Source: DASXBA01 sp036406475
GTDB lineage: Bacteria; Actinomycetota; Thermoleophilia; Solirubrobacterales; Thermoleophilaceae
NCBI GenBank assembly: GCA_036406475.1
Contig: DASXBA010000164.1
Coordinates: forward strand, 1 to 25,302
DNA: 25,302 nt
Direction: 5' to 3'
A model generated the notes under the pieces. It did not search any database and was not told the DNA's origin. It saw only the letters and a list, made by a program, of their open reading frames with translations. The translations under genes and the position numbers were made by a program. Shown here piece after piece: positions 1 to 7,316 of the stretch. Within the stretch, counting starts at the first letter, position 1. Each line of letters starts with the position of its first letter.

Positions 1-1
1 C

Positions 2-313
2 CGGCTGATCGTTCCGAACGAACAGCTCGCCGCGGGCTCGATCGTCAACCACACCGTGGTCGATCCGCGGATCCAGGTCGAGATCTCGGTATGGCTGCCG
101 CCCGGCGCCGATCTGGAACGCGCGCTTGCGCTGCTCGACGGCGAGGAGGGCGTCGAGGCGAGCGTGGCGGAGGCCGACAAGGAGGGCATCCGGCTGAGCG
201 CCAGAACGTGGGCGGAGAGCGCCCGCGAGCGCGGCGGAGTGGCGGCTCGGCTGCGGCGAACATGGCTTCGCCGCCTCCGTGAGGAGGGTCTATCCTCAGT
301 CGAGGCTTCCTAA
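2..313 (+). CDS. Mechanosensitive ion channel family protein (MscS-type), C-terminal part
   Basis: The reading frame is open from the left edge, so the start and the membrane pore lie outside the window; about 103 residues are visible. The first residues read RLIVPNEQLAAGSIVNHT, matching the beta-domain signature of MscS channels (a PN..L....I.N pattern). After it comes a short alpha/beta stretch with WLPPGADLERAL, as in the MscS C-terminal vestibule domain, and a basic tail. MscS proteins are inner-membrane channels that release solutes on hypo-osmotic shock. The stop is TAA at 311-313 and the penicillin-binding protein gene starts 85 bp later on the same strand. The family call rests on a short fragment. 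Confidence 0.8.
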   Translation, partial: RLIVPNEQLAAGSIVNHTVVDPRIQVEISVWLPPGADLERALALLDGEEGVEASVAEADKEGIRLSARTWAESARERGGVAARLRRTWLRRLREEGLSSVEAS

Positions 314-398
314 GAGCGCCGCTGCGAGGAGCGGAGCGCGGGCGTTGGCCGCGCGAGCACCGCAGGACTATTTCGCGGCGCCGGAAGGTGACGAAGGA

Positions 399-2591
399 AT
401 GACACGCCGCCAGAGACAGCAGCGACGGCGGAGACGGCACGGTCGCCGCTCGAGCAAGGCCATGCTCGCCCTCGCCGTGCTCGGCATCCTGGTTGCGGTG
501 GCGCTCCTGTCGGTGATGGGCTACGTGCTGGCGGTGGCGGCGACGGCCCCCGACCTGAGCGAGCTGAAGCCGCAGAACAAGGGCGAGACGTCGGTGATCT
601 ACGCCGCCGACGGGTCGCGGCTCGGTTTCGTCCAGTCGGACGAGATCCGCACGCCGATCCCCTGGCACGACATGACACCGGCGCTGCGCCACGCGACGGT
701 CGCGATCGAGGACGAGCGCTTCTACCACCACAAGGGCATCGACTACGGATCGATCATCCGCGCCGGGGTCAAGAACCTCGAGTCCGGCAAGACCGTGCAG
801 GGCGGCTCGACGATCACCCAGCAGCTCGTGCGCGCGCTCTACATCAAGGACCCAAAGCGCAACTTCACGCGCAAGATCCGCGAGGCCAAGCTCGCCTCCG
901 AGCTCGAGCACAAGCACTCGAAGAGCTGGATCCTCCACAACTACCTGAACGACGTCCCCTACGGGACGCTCGGCGGCCGCACCGCGATCGGCGTCGAGGC
1001 CGCCGCGGAGACGTTCTTCGACAAGCACACGCAGGACCTGACGCTGGCGGAGTCGGCGCTCCTCGCCGGCTTGCCGCAGGCGCCCTCGCGCTTCAACCCG
1101 TTCCACAATCCCGCCGCCGCGCTGGAGCGCCGCAACGAGGTGCTCGACAGCATGGTCGACAATCACTTCCTGTCGGCGGCGAGCGCCCAGCAGGCCAAGC
1201 AGGAGAGGCTGCGCCTGAAGCACGGCACGCGCTACACGCACCGGCGCGAGCCCTACTTCTTCGACTTCGTCCAGGACCAGCTGATCGAGAAGTACGGGGT
1301 GGGCGTCTACCGCCGCGGCGGGCTCAAGGTCTACACGACGATCGACCCCAAGTTCCAGCAGGCAGCGCGCAACGCGATCGACGGCGAGCTCGCCGGCTAC
1401 CCGGGCCCGGCCTCGGCGATCGTGAGCGTCGACCCCGCCAACGGCTACATCCGCGCGATGGCCTCGAGCGGCACCTACAAGGACCGGACCTTCAACCTCG
1501 CGGCGCAGGGGCATCGCCAGCCGGGGTCGGCCTTCAAGACGTTCGTGCTCACGACCGCGATCCGCAAGGGCATCGACCCGACCAAGACCACCTATGTCTC
1601 GAAGCCCCTCGACCTGAACGTGCCCGGCTACGGGCCCTGGAAGGTCAAGACGTACGGCAACACCTACGGAGGCACGATGAACCTGGTGACCGCCACGCTG
1701 CACTCCGACAACACCGTCTACGCGCAGCTGATCATCGACGTCGGCCCCAAGGCCGTGCGCGAGACGGCCAAGATGATGGGGATCAAGACCCACCTCGACG
1801 GGCTCCCCGCCGAGGGCCTCGGGGGTCTGCGGCTGGGCGTCTCTCCGCTGGAGATGGCCGACGCCTACGCGACGCTCTCGGCCGGCGGCATCCGCAGCGA
1901 GCCGATCGCGATCAGGAAGGTGGTCTTCCCGGACGGCAAGTCGGACGACCTCGGCAAGCCGCAGCGCAAGCGGGTCCTCTCGGACGGCGTGGCCTACGAG
2001 GTGACCAAGATCCTGGAGCAGAACATGAAGTCGGGCACCGCCGTGCGCGGGAACATCGGCTGCCCGGCGGCGGCCAAGACGGGAACCACCGACAACGAGA
2101 ACGACGCCTGGCTCGTGGGCTACACGCCCAAGCTCGCCACGGCCGTCTGGATGGGCTACCCGAACGCGCTGATCTCGATGCCGGGCGTACAGGGAGGCTC
2201 GTACCCGGCGTCGATCTGGCACGACTTCATGTCCGTGGCGCACGGCTCCGACTGCAGCGACTTTCCGCAGCCCAAGGAGCCGGTCGACTTCTCACCGTTC
2301 TACGGCCACTACTCGAGCACCGGCGGCGGCTCCTCGGGCAGCTACGGCGGCGACAGCAACGGCTCCTACGGCGGCAAGGGCTCCTCGCCCTCCGGCGGCG
2401 GCACCCCCTCGACCGGAGGCGGCGGAGGCGGCGGCTACGACCCGCGCCTGTACGAGTCGCCGCCCCAGGCCGAGCCGCACGTGAGTCCGCCGCCGCCCAC
2501 GCCCGCTCCGCCGAGCGGCGGCGGAGGCCACGGGAACGGCGGCGGCCACGGCGGCGGCAACGGCCAGGACCACATCGGGCCCGGCAACTAG
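399..2591 (+). CDS. Bifunctional class A penicillin-binding protein (transglycosylase/transpeptidase)
   Basis: Peptidoglycan synthase of 730 residues, anchored in the membrane with its catalytic domains outside. An Arg-rich cytoplasmic start (1-20) precedes one membrane helix (about 21-48). The GT51 glycosyltransferase domain shows EDERFYHHKGID with catalytic Glu104, and GGSTITQQLVR. The transpeptidase domain carries all three penicillin-binding motifs: SAFK at 377-380 (nucleophile Ser377), SDN at 436-438 and KTGTT at 560-564. The last roughly 100 residues are a Gly/Ser/Pro-rich low-complexity tail, probably unstructured in the cell wall. The ATG at 399 is chosen over an in-frame start at 279 because it directly precedes the basic-plus-TM segment and has GGAAGG about 10 nt upstream. 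Its TAG stop shares the tetranucleotide CTAG with the stop of the convergent gene. Confidence 0.95.
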   Translation: MTRRQRQQRRRRRHGRRSSKAMLALAVLGILVAVALLSVMGYVLAVAATAPDLSELKPQNKGETSVIYAADGSRLGFVQSDEIRTPIPWHDMTPALRHATVAIEDERFYHHKGIDYGSIIRAGVKNLESGKTVQGGSTITQQLVRALYIKDPKRNFTRKIREAKLASELEHKHSKSWILHNYLNDVPYGTLGGRTAIGVEAAAETFFDKHTQDLTLAESALLAGLPQAPSRFNPFHNPAAALERRNEVLDSMVDNHFLSAASAQQAKQERLRLKHGTRYTHRREPYFFDFVQDQLIEKYGVGVYRRGGLKVYTTIDPKFQQAARNAIDGELAGYPGPASAIVSVDPANGYIRAMASSGTYKDRTFNLAAQGHRQPGSAFKTFVLTTAIRKGIDPTKTTYVSKPLDLNVPGYGPWKVKTYGNTYGGTMNLVTATLHSDNTVYAQLIIDVGPKAVRETAKMMGIKTHLDGLPAEGLGGLRLGVSPLEMADAYATLSAGGIRSEPIAIRKVVFPDGKSDDLGKPQRKRVLSDGVAYEVTKILEQNMKSGTAVRGNIGCPAAAKTGTTDNENDAWLVGYTPKLATAVWMGYPNALISMPGVQGGSYPASIWHDFMSVAHGSDCSDFPQPKEPVDFSPFYGHYSSTGGGSSGSYGGDSNGSYGGKGSSPSGGGTPSTGGGGGGGYDPRLYESPPQAEPHVSPPPPTPAPPSGGGGHGNGGGHGGGNGQDHIGPGN
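2317..2578 (+). repeat. Gly/Ser/Pro-rich low-complexity tail coding region of the PBP
   Basis: Runs of GGC, TCC, CCG and similar codons encode stretches such as GGGSSGSYGGDS and PPPPTPAPPSGGGG. Imperfect short repeats (SYGG, GGGG, GGHG) fill the C-terminus after the transpeptidase domain. Such tails are common in actinobacterial PBPs and are often variable in length between relatives. Confidence 0.7.
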
Positions 2592-3589
2592 CGCGTAGAA
2601 CGCCTCTTCCCGATCGCGACCACGGTCGCGACGTACAGGAGCTCGATCGCCGTCTGGAAGATCCTGAACGCCACCGCGATCGCCGTAGCCACGGTGCCGG
2701 TGAGGACCGCCGTCATGGCCGTGGCCAGCGCGGCGTCGCGGGTGCCGAGGCCGCTCGGGACGATGAAGGTGAGGACGGCGACGCAGAAGGCCACGGGGTA
2801 GGCCGCGGCGATGTAGGGGAAGTCCGAGGCGTCGATCGACTGAAGGGCCGAGGCGAACGCGAACACGCCCAGGCCGATGATCGCCCACGAGATCAGGTAG
2901 AGCACCGCCATCTGGAGGACGCGGGCGAACGGCAGCGTCTTGGGAAGCGGCTCGCGGCCGAGCTTGCGGAGGCCGAAGTTGGCCAGCGGGCCGAATACGC
3001 GCGGGTGGAGGACGGTCAGCACGATCGGGACCAGGGCGATGATGGCCCAGCGCGCCGGCTGGTCCTGCAGCGACGGCAGCTTGATGACGAAGTAGGCGCC
3101 GACCATCACGGCGGTGCCGAAGCCGAGGACGAGCTCGTAGACCACGCTCGCCAGGCAGACGCGCTTGGTCACGCCGTAGCGCTCCGACATCACCACGCGG
3201 CCGACGACCATCAGCGCGTTGGTGGGCACGTAGCGGGCGAGGATCGACTTGCCCCAGATCGAGCGGCCCGGCCGGGCCGGGATGTCCTCGCCGAGCGAGT
3301 GCAGGATCACGCGCCAGTACTCGCTCTGGACGAAGTAGAAGGCGGCGACCGCCAGCCCGGAGAGCGCCAGCCAGCCGGGTGAGAAGCGCCAGTCGAAGTC
3401 GGGCAGCTTGTTCCACTGCTTGACGACGAAGAAGATGAGGAAGCCGAAGATGAGCCCGGCCAGGCCCCACTGGAGCGCGAACTTGGCGACCGGCGACTTC
3501 GGCTGCACGTCGCCGATCGCCGCGGCAGTGCTACCGGCGCGCTCGAGGAGCGTGGGCGACGATTCCCTCTCCTTGCCTGCCGACGGCAC
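2588..3589 (-). CDS. Lysylphosphatidylglycerol synthase TM-region / UPF0104 flippase-like membrane protein
   Basis: Polytopic membrane protein of 333 residues resembling PF03706 (the transmembrane half of MprF, also TIGR00374). It shows several hydrophobic helices (for example WGLAGLIFGFLIFFVV and WLALSGLAVAAFYFVQSEYW) and a late helix pair with the conserved-looking stretch VPSGLGTRDAAL. There is no attached lysyl-transferase domain, so lipid or polyprenol-sugar translocation is more likely than lysyl-PG synthesis; the substrate is unknown. I choose the GTG at 3589: a TACAGT box lies 7 nt upstream on the minus strand, and the frame further upstream is only thiL antisense. An internal GTG at 3508 is the alternative. 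It is divergent from thiL and convergent with the PBP gene. Confidence 0.85.
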   Translation of the reverse strand: MPSAGKERESSPTLLERAGSTAAAIGDVQPKSPVAKFALQWGLAGLIFGFLIFFVVKQWNKLPDFDWRFSPGWLALSGLAVAAFYFVQSEYWRVILHSLGEDIPARPGRSIWGKSILARYVPTNALMVVGRVVMSERYGVTKRVCLASVVYELVLGFGTAVMVGAYFVIKLPSLQDQPARWAIIALVPIVLTVLHPRVFGPLANFGLRKLGREPLPKTLPFARVLQMAVLYLISWAIIGLGVFAFASALQSIDASDFPYIAAAYPVAFCVAVLTFIVPSGLGTRDAALATAMTAVLTGTVATAIAVAFRIFQTAIELLYVATVVAIGKRRSTR

Positions 3590-3596
3590 GGCGGAG

Positions 3597-3602
3597 ACTG
3601 TA
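3597..3602 (-). promoter_or_regulatory. Candidate -10 box (TACAGT) for the UPF0104 gene
   Basis: TACAGT on the minus strand sits 7 nt before the GTG at 3589, so the transcript would begin at or very near the start codon. No convincing -35 was found. It pairs with an oppositely oriented box at 3629-3634. Confidence 0.45.
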
Positions 3603-3628
3603 CCCCCGGGCGCGCCCCGCGGCGCGGT

Positions 3629-3634
3629 TACGCT
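3629..3634 (+). promoter_or_regulatory. Candidate -10 box (TACGCT) for thiL
   Basis: TACGCT lies 6 nt before the ATC at 3641, where homology to ThiL begins. Spacing matches the other start-proximal TAnnnT boxes in this window. Assigned by spacing only. Confidence 0.35.
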
Positions 3635-3640
3635 GCCTCC

Positions 3641-4600
3641 ATCCGAGAGCTCCAGCTGATCGAGGCGATCGAGCGCGCCGCCGGAGCGCGGGGCGACCGG
3701 CTCGTACGCTGGATCGGCGACGACGCCGCCGTGGTCCGCTCGCGGGCGTTCGCCGTCACGTCGATCGACTCGATCGCGGACGGCGTTCACTTCGAGCTGT
3801 CGACGCACTCGCCCGCCGACGTCGGCTGGAAGGCACTCGCCCAGTCGCTGTCCGATCTCGCCGCCATGGGCGCCGAGGCCGGCGAGGCGTACGTCTCGCT
3901 TGCGCTGCCCGGCGACTTCCACACCGATCGGGCGGTCGAGCTGGTTCGCGGCCTCGAGGAGCTCGCCGCCGCAACCGGCACGACGCTGGCCGGCGGCGAT
4001 GTGATCTCCGCGCCGGCGCTGGTGGTCAGCGTCTGCGTCACGGGCTGGGCGGACGAGGAGGACTCGCTGGTGGGCCGCGACGGCGCCGCGCCCGGGGATC
4101 TCGTGGGTGTGACCGGCGCCCTGGGCGCCTCCGCCGCCGGCCTGCTCGTCCTCCGCGGCGAGGCGCCCGAGGACGACCTGCTGGCGCGCCGCCACCGGCG
4201 CCCCGAGCCTCGGCTCGCGGCGGGGCGCGCGCTGGCCGCCGCGGGCGCCACGGCGATGATCGACCTGAGCGATGGCCTCGCCACCGACGCCGCCCACCTG
4301 GCGGACCGGAGCGGCGCCGAGCTCCGCCTCGACCTGGCGGCGCTGCCGCTCGCTCCCGGCGTGGCCGAGGCCGCCCTGGCCGCCGGTGCGGAGCCGGAGG
4401 AGCTGGCGGCGACCGGCGGCGACGACTACGAGCTGCTCGTCACCGTTCCCGGGGACAAGCGCGAGCGCGCGGAGGAGTCTGCGGCGGCGGCGGGCGCGCC
4501 GCTCACCTGGCTAGGCGAGGTCCGGCTCGGCAGCGGCCTCGCGCTGGTAGGACCGGATGGAGCGCTCCGAACCGGCCTGCGAGGCTTCGAGCAGCTTTGA
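3641..4600 (+). CDS. thiL: Thiamine-monophosphate kinase
   Basis: ThiL phosphorylates thiamine monophosphate to the coenzyme thiamine diphosphate with ATP. From codon 3641 the protein has 319 residues, the usual family length. Visible motifs in order: IGDDAAV at 25-31 (metal/ATP binding), TSIDSIADGVHF (about 40-51), LAQSLSDLAAMGAEA, MIDLSDGLATDAAHLAD, and GGDDYELLVTV near the C-terminus. The start is odd. The first ATG/GTG/TTG-type codon in frame that gives a long protein is the GTG at 3731, but that would remove the IGDDAAV motif. Upstream only ATC (3641, 3659) or CTG (3656) are available, and homology begins at the ATC at 3641. I annotate 3641 as the likely non-canonical start. The last 90 bp overlap a small minus-strand gene. 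Confidence 0.9.
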   Translation: MRELQLIEAIERAAGARGDRLVRWIGDDAAVVRSRAFAVTSIDSIADGVHFELSTHSPADVGWKALAQSLSDLAAMGAEAGEAYVSLALPGDFHTDRAVELVRGLEELAAATGTTLAGGDVISAPALVVSVCVTGWADEEDSLVGRDGAAPGDLVGVTGALGASAAGLLVLRGEAPEDDLLARRHRRPEPRLAAGRALAAAGATAMIDLSDGLATDAAHLADRSGAELRLDLAALPLAPGVAEAALAAGAEPEELAATGGDDYELLVTVPGDKRERAEESAAAAGAPLTWLGEVRLGSGLALVGPDGALRTGLRGFEQL

Positions 4601-4714
4601 CCTGCGGCGCCCGATCCCGCGCTCGAGGATCGCCTCGGCGACCGCCACCGGATCGACGACGTACTCGCCGCGATAGACGGTCCCCATGAGCAGAGTTGCG
4701 TGTGGCCGCATCAT
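4511..4714 (-). CDS. Small FlgM-like protein (anti-sigma-28 type C-terminal motif)
   Basis: A 67-residue protein reading GEYVVDPVAVAEAILERG near its middle, which resembles the end of FlgM anti-sigma factors (G-Y-x-V-D-x-x-x-V-A-x-A-I). The rest is basic and hydrophilic. A strong AGGAGG lies upstream at 4728-4733, and codon use matches the neighbouring genes. The start is uncertain: an ATG pair at 4714/4711 is preferred, with ATG 4687 (58 residues) as an alternative. A four-codon ORF (ATG at 4725) begins 2 nt after the AGGAGG and ends in a TGA overlapping the ATG at 4714, so coupling is conceivable. Its last 30 codons are antisense to thiL. It follows the M28-like membrane gene on the same strand by 86 bp. 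No sigma-28 or flagellar gene is in view, so function is inferred only from the short motif. Confidence 0.5.
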   Translation of the reverse strand: MMRPHATLLMGTVYRGEYVVDPVAVAEAILERGIGRRRSKLLEASQAGSERSIRSYQREAAAEPDLA

Positions 4715-4800
4715 CGGTCTTCCATGACCTCCTGCCGGGTCTATCGGCAGGCGCTCAGAGGCGGGCGAGTTGGCCGCCCGGGCGCTGGACGCATCGCGCG

Positions 4801-6579
4801 CTAGCGCGGGTCCAGAGCGGATTTCGTGCCGCCCAGCGAGCCCGGCCCGGCGTACGCGCCGGGGCCGTAGACGGGCGGCCGGTCGTCGACCGGCGGCGCC
4901 TCCTCGTCGGCCCCCGAGCGCGCTGCTGACACGACCACGACGAAGGCGGCCAGCAGGACGCAGCCGACGAGGACGGCGGGCAGCCCCACCGCGCCTCCGG
5001 TCACCAGCAGCAGCAGGTACCAGGCGCCGCTCAGGGGGTCGAGCCTGAGCGCGAGGAGCCAGTAGAGCGCCACGAGCAGCGGCGGGACCACGCCGATCCC
5101 CACCAGCACCAGGCGCGCGCGGCGCGGCGGCCGCGGCTTGGACAGCGTGGCGAGCATCCACAGGTGCGCCGCCGGGACGAGCATGAGGCTCGCGTAGGGG
5201 TTCAGGAGCCACAGCACGAGGGTCGCCGCGCAGGTCGTGAGGCAGGCCGCCACTGCCGCGCCGGGCGCGGAGGGGTCCGCGAGCTCCGGGTGCGAGCGGA
5301 CGGTGACGAAGCGGAGCGCCCAGGCGAGCCCGGCCACCAGCGCGGCCACCGCGAGCAGCACCACGAGGGCCGGGCCGTCGAGCGGATATGAGTCGGGCGG
5401 CGGCGGAGAGGGCGGCCGGTCGGGGGTCGCGCCGAAGAGCGCCAGCAGCTCGGCCAGGACGAGGCCGGCGAGGATCGGCGCGAGGAAGACGCCGAGCCAG
5501 CGAAACCAGGGCCCGACCGCGAGCTTGCGCCGCCGGGCGCGGGCGAAGGCGTCGACGATCGCCACGAGCGCCGGAATCTGAAGCGAGAGGGCGAGAAGGG
5601 CGATGACCCAGCCGGGCATGATCTGGCTCACCGCCTGGATGTAGCTCCCCGGGCCGCGCTCGGGCGGCTTGCCCTGGTCGAGCGCCGTGACGGTGCGGAG
5701 CGTGCCGCGGCCGAGCCCGCCCAGCTTGTCGCGGTCGATCTTGTCGGCGCCGCCCGAGCCGGCCGGCGGCAGCTCACCGCTTCCCGACACCCGCACGGCC
5801 TCGTAGCCGTGGTCGAGCAGCACGGCCTGAGCGCCGAGGCCGATCGGGAACGACAGCCGCGCCAGCTGGCCGAGCAGGCCCGTGGAGCCGACGCGGCGGC
5901 TGAGCTCCTGGTGGATCGAGTCGTTCACGGTCCGCTGGAGGCCGATTCCGGTGCGGCGCGTGTCGCCGGACCAGGGAACCACCAGCGGGCCGCGGTTGCT
6001 GGGGGAGGCGAGGTCCGACATCACGAGCACCGCGTCGATCTCGTCCGGGTCGCCGAGCTGGTCGACGAGCTTCTCCGTCCCCACGTCGCCGAGGGTGGAG
6101 CCGTCCACCGACGCCAGGACCAGGGTCTTGCGGGTCGGCCTGCCCTCGAATACGCGCGCGAACTCGAGCAGCGCCGCGGTGTCCGCCGCGCTGCCGACCG
6201 CATCGGGCACGTCGGGGGCGTCGCGGGCGGCCACGATCACGATCTGCCGCTGCGAGCGCCCCGCCCGGCGGCCGATCACGTTGGCCATCGCCTTGCCGTT
6301 GCGTGAGAAGCGCTGACGGACGACGTGGAAGCCGCGCCGGTCGAGCTGGCTCGAGACGTCCCCGGCGAGAGCGAGGTCGCCCGGGCTGCCCACGCGCCTG
6401 TCGGGACGGCGAGCGGCGATCTGCGCGGCGGCCTGGCCTGCGAGGTCGCCGTCGAAGAGGACGTCCGCCGCCAGCCCCTGCGGAAGCGGCCGCGGACGGC
6501 TCTCGAGCGAGAAGGCCGCCACGACCAGGACCAGGAGGGCGGGCACGAACGCCGCGCGGTAGACGCGAGGCTCGATCAC
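4801..6579 (-). CDS. Multi-pass membrane protein with degenerate M28 zinc-peptidase domain
   Basis: 592 residues: an N-terminal signal-anchor helix (8-25), an extracytoplasmic domain of about 290 residues, then about seven or eight helices and a Pro-rich hydrophilic tail. The soluble domain follows the M28 aminopeptidase pattern: QIVIVAARDAPD at 112-123 where M28 has HxD, SAADTAALLEFARVF at 130-144 where M28 has the bridging Asp, and LASVDGST at 155-162 where M28 has DGEE. His is replaced by Arg119, the Glu pair by Ser-Thr, and no DHxPF is seen before LLDHGYEAVRVS. D120 and D133 remain. It is therefore probably not a zinc peptidase. The architecture recalls eukaryotic GAA1. The GTG start at 6579 faces the response regulator gene across 35 bp. 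Actual function is unknown. Confidence 0.75.
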   Translation of the reverse strand: MIEPRVYRAAFVPALLVLVVAAFSLESRPRPLPQGLAADVLFDGDLAGQAAAQIAARRPDRRVGSPGDLALAGDVSSQLDRRGFHVVRQRFSRNGKAMANVIGRRAGRSQRQIVIVAARDAPDVPDAVGSAADTAALLEFARVFEGRPTRKTLVLASVDGSTLGDVGTEKLVDQLGDPDEIDAVLVMSDLASPSNRGPLVVPWSGDTRRTGIGLQRTVNDSIHQELSRRVGSTGLLGQLARLSFPIGLGAQAVLLDHGYEAVRVSGSGELPPAGSGGADKIDRDKLGGLGRGTLRTVTALDQGKPPERGPGSYIQAVSQIMPGWVIALLALSLQIPALVAIVDAFARARRRKLAVGPWFRWLGVFLAPILAGLVLAELLALFGATPDRPPSPPPPDSYPLDGPALVVLLAVAALVAGLAWALRFVTVRSHPELADPSAPGAAVAACLTTCAATLVLWLLNPYASLMLVPAAHLWMLATLSKPRPPRRARLVLVGIGVVPPLLVALYWLLALRLDPLSGAWYLLLLVTGGAVGLPAVLVGCVLLAAFVVVVSAARSGADEEAPPVDDRPPVYGPGAYAGPGSLGGTKSALDPR

Positions 6580-6596
6580 GGTCGGGTCACAGCCTC

Positions 6597-6602
6597 AACC
6601 TA
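6597..6602 (-). promoter_or_regulatory. Candidate -10 box (TAGGTT) for the M28-like gene
   Basis: TAGGTT on the minus strand lies 17 nt before the GTG at 6579. It overlaps by two bases the TACAAT box of the divergent response-regulator gene, so the two promoters could not be open at once. Weak evidence for the individual box. Confidence 0.3.
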
Positions 6603-6606
6603 CAAT
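6601..6606 (+). promoter_or_regulatory. Candidate -10 box (TACAAT) for the response-regulator operon
   Basis: TACAAT, one base off the consensus TATAAT, lies 8 nt upstream of the TTG at 6615. The implied transcription start is about 2 nt before the start codon. GGAGGG at 6609-6614 abuts the TTG directly, too close to act as a normal Shine-Dalgarno. Confidence 0.5.
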
Positions 6607-6614
6607 CTGGAGGG

Positions 6615-7316
6615 TTGCACGCTTCGGCACCCCGCATATTGCTCGTCGATGACGAGCACTCGGTCCAGAAGCTGCTCACATACCCGCTTCGCAAGGAGGG
6701 TTACGACGTGGTGTCGGCCCTCGACGGCCGGGAGGCGCTGACCCGCCTGCGCGAGGGCGATTTCGACCTCGTCGTGCTCGACGTGATGCTGCCGAAAGTC
6801 GACGGCTTCGACGTCTGCCGCCAGATCCGCGCTCGCAGCACGGTGCCGATCATCATGCTCACCGCCAAGGCCGAGGAGATCGACAAGGTGCTCGGACTGG
6901 AGCTCGGCGCCGACGACTACATCACCAAGCCGTTCTCGGTCCGGGAGTTCCGCAGCCGGGTCAAGGCCGTGCTCCGCCGGGCCGAGCTCTCCCGCGGGGA
7001 GGAGGCGCTCGAGGAGCCGATCGAGGAGGACGACCTCCGCGTTGACTTCGAGAAGCGGCAGGTGGAGGTGCGCGGCGACCCGGTGCGGCTGACCTATGTC
7101 GAGTTCGAGATCCTGGCCGCGCTCGCCCGCAGCCCTGGTCGCGTCTACAGCCGGACGATGCTGCTCGAGCGCGTCTGGGGCGACTCGGCTTACCGGGATC
7201 CCCGCACCGTCGACGTGCACATCCGCCACCTGCGGGAGAAGCTCGAGAGCGACGCGCGCCAGCCGGAGCTGATCTTCACGGTGCGCGGGGTGGGCTACCG
7301 CTTCCGCGACCGGTGA
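6615..7316 (+). CDS. OmpR/PhoB-family response regulator
   Basis: DNA-binding regulator of 233 residues. The receiver domain (about 6-120) has the acidic pair D12-D13, the phosphoacceptor Asp56 in LVVLDVMLP, Thr83 in MLTAK and Lys105 in ITKPF. A winged-helix domain (about 135-232) follows, ending in the typical FTVRGVGYRF. The start is taken as TTG at 6615, giving LHASAPRILLVDDE; no ATG or GTG is better placed. It overlaps the kinase gene (GTGA) and the HtrA gene follows, so the three form one operon. Order and makeup match mprA-mprB-pepD of mycobacteria, an envelope-stress system; a similar role is inferred. The gene is divergent from the M28-like gene. Confidence 0.93.
   Translation: MHASAPRILLVDDEHSVQKLLTYPLRKEGYDVVSALDGREALTRLREGDFDLVVLDVMLPKVDGFDVCRQIRARSTVPIIMLTAKAEEIDKVLGLELGADDYITKPFSVREFRSRVKAVLRRAELSRGEEALEEPIEEDDLRVDFEKRQVEVRGDPVRLTYVEFEILAALARSPGRVYSRTMLLERVWGDSAYRDPRTVDVHIRHLREKLESDARQPELIFTVRGVGYRFRDR

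Noticed and set aside
279..398. Longer PBP starting at 279
   Set aside because: The added 40 residues overlap the MscS-type gene and do not look like a PBP start; the ATG at 399 has a Shine-Dalgarno and leads directly into the basic-plus-TM segment.
45..2243. A 732-codon open frame antisense to the penicillin-binding protein
   Set aside because: It is Arg/Val/Asp-rich with no recognisable domain and mirrors the PBP codons. Long antisense frames are expected in DNA of this GC content.
2292..3470. A 392-codon minus-strand frame over the PBP tail and the UPF0104 gene
   Set aside because: It lies in a different frame from the well-supported membrane protein and gives an Arg-rich, domain-free sequence.
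3590..4297. Upstream extension of the UPF0104 gene to about 4297
   Set aside because: The added residues are antisense to thiL motifs and are not membrane-like; the GTG at 3589 with its own -10 box is a better start.
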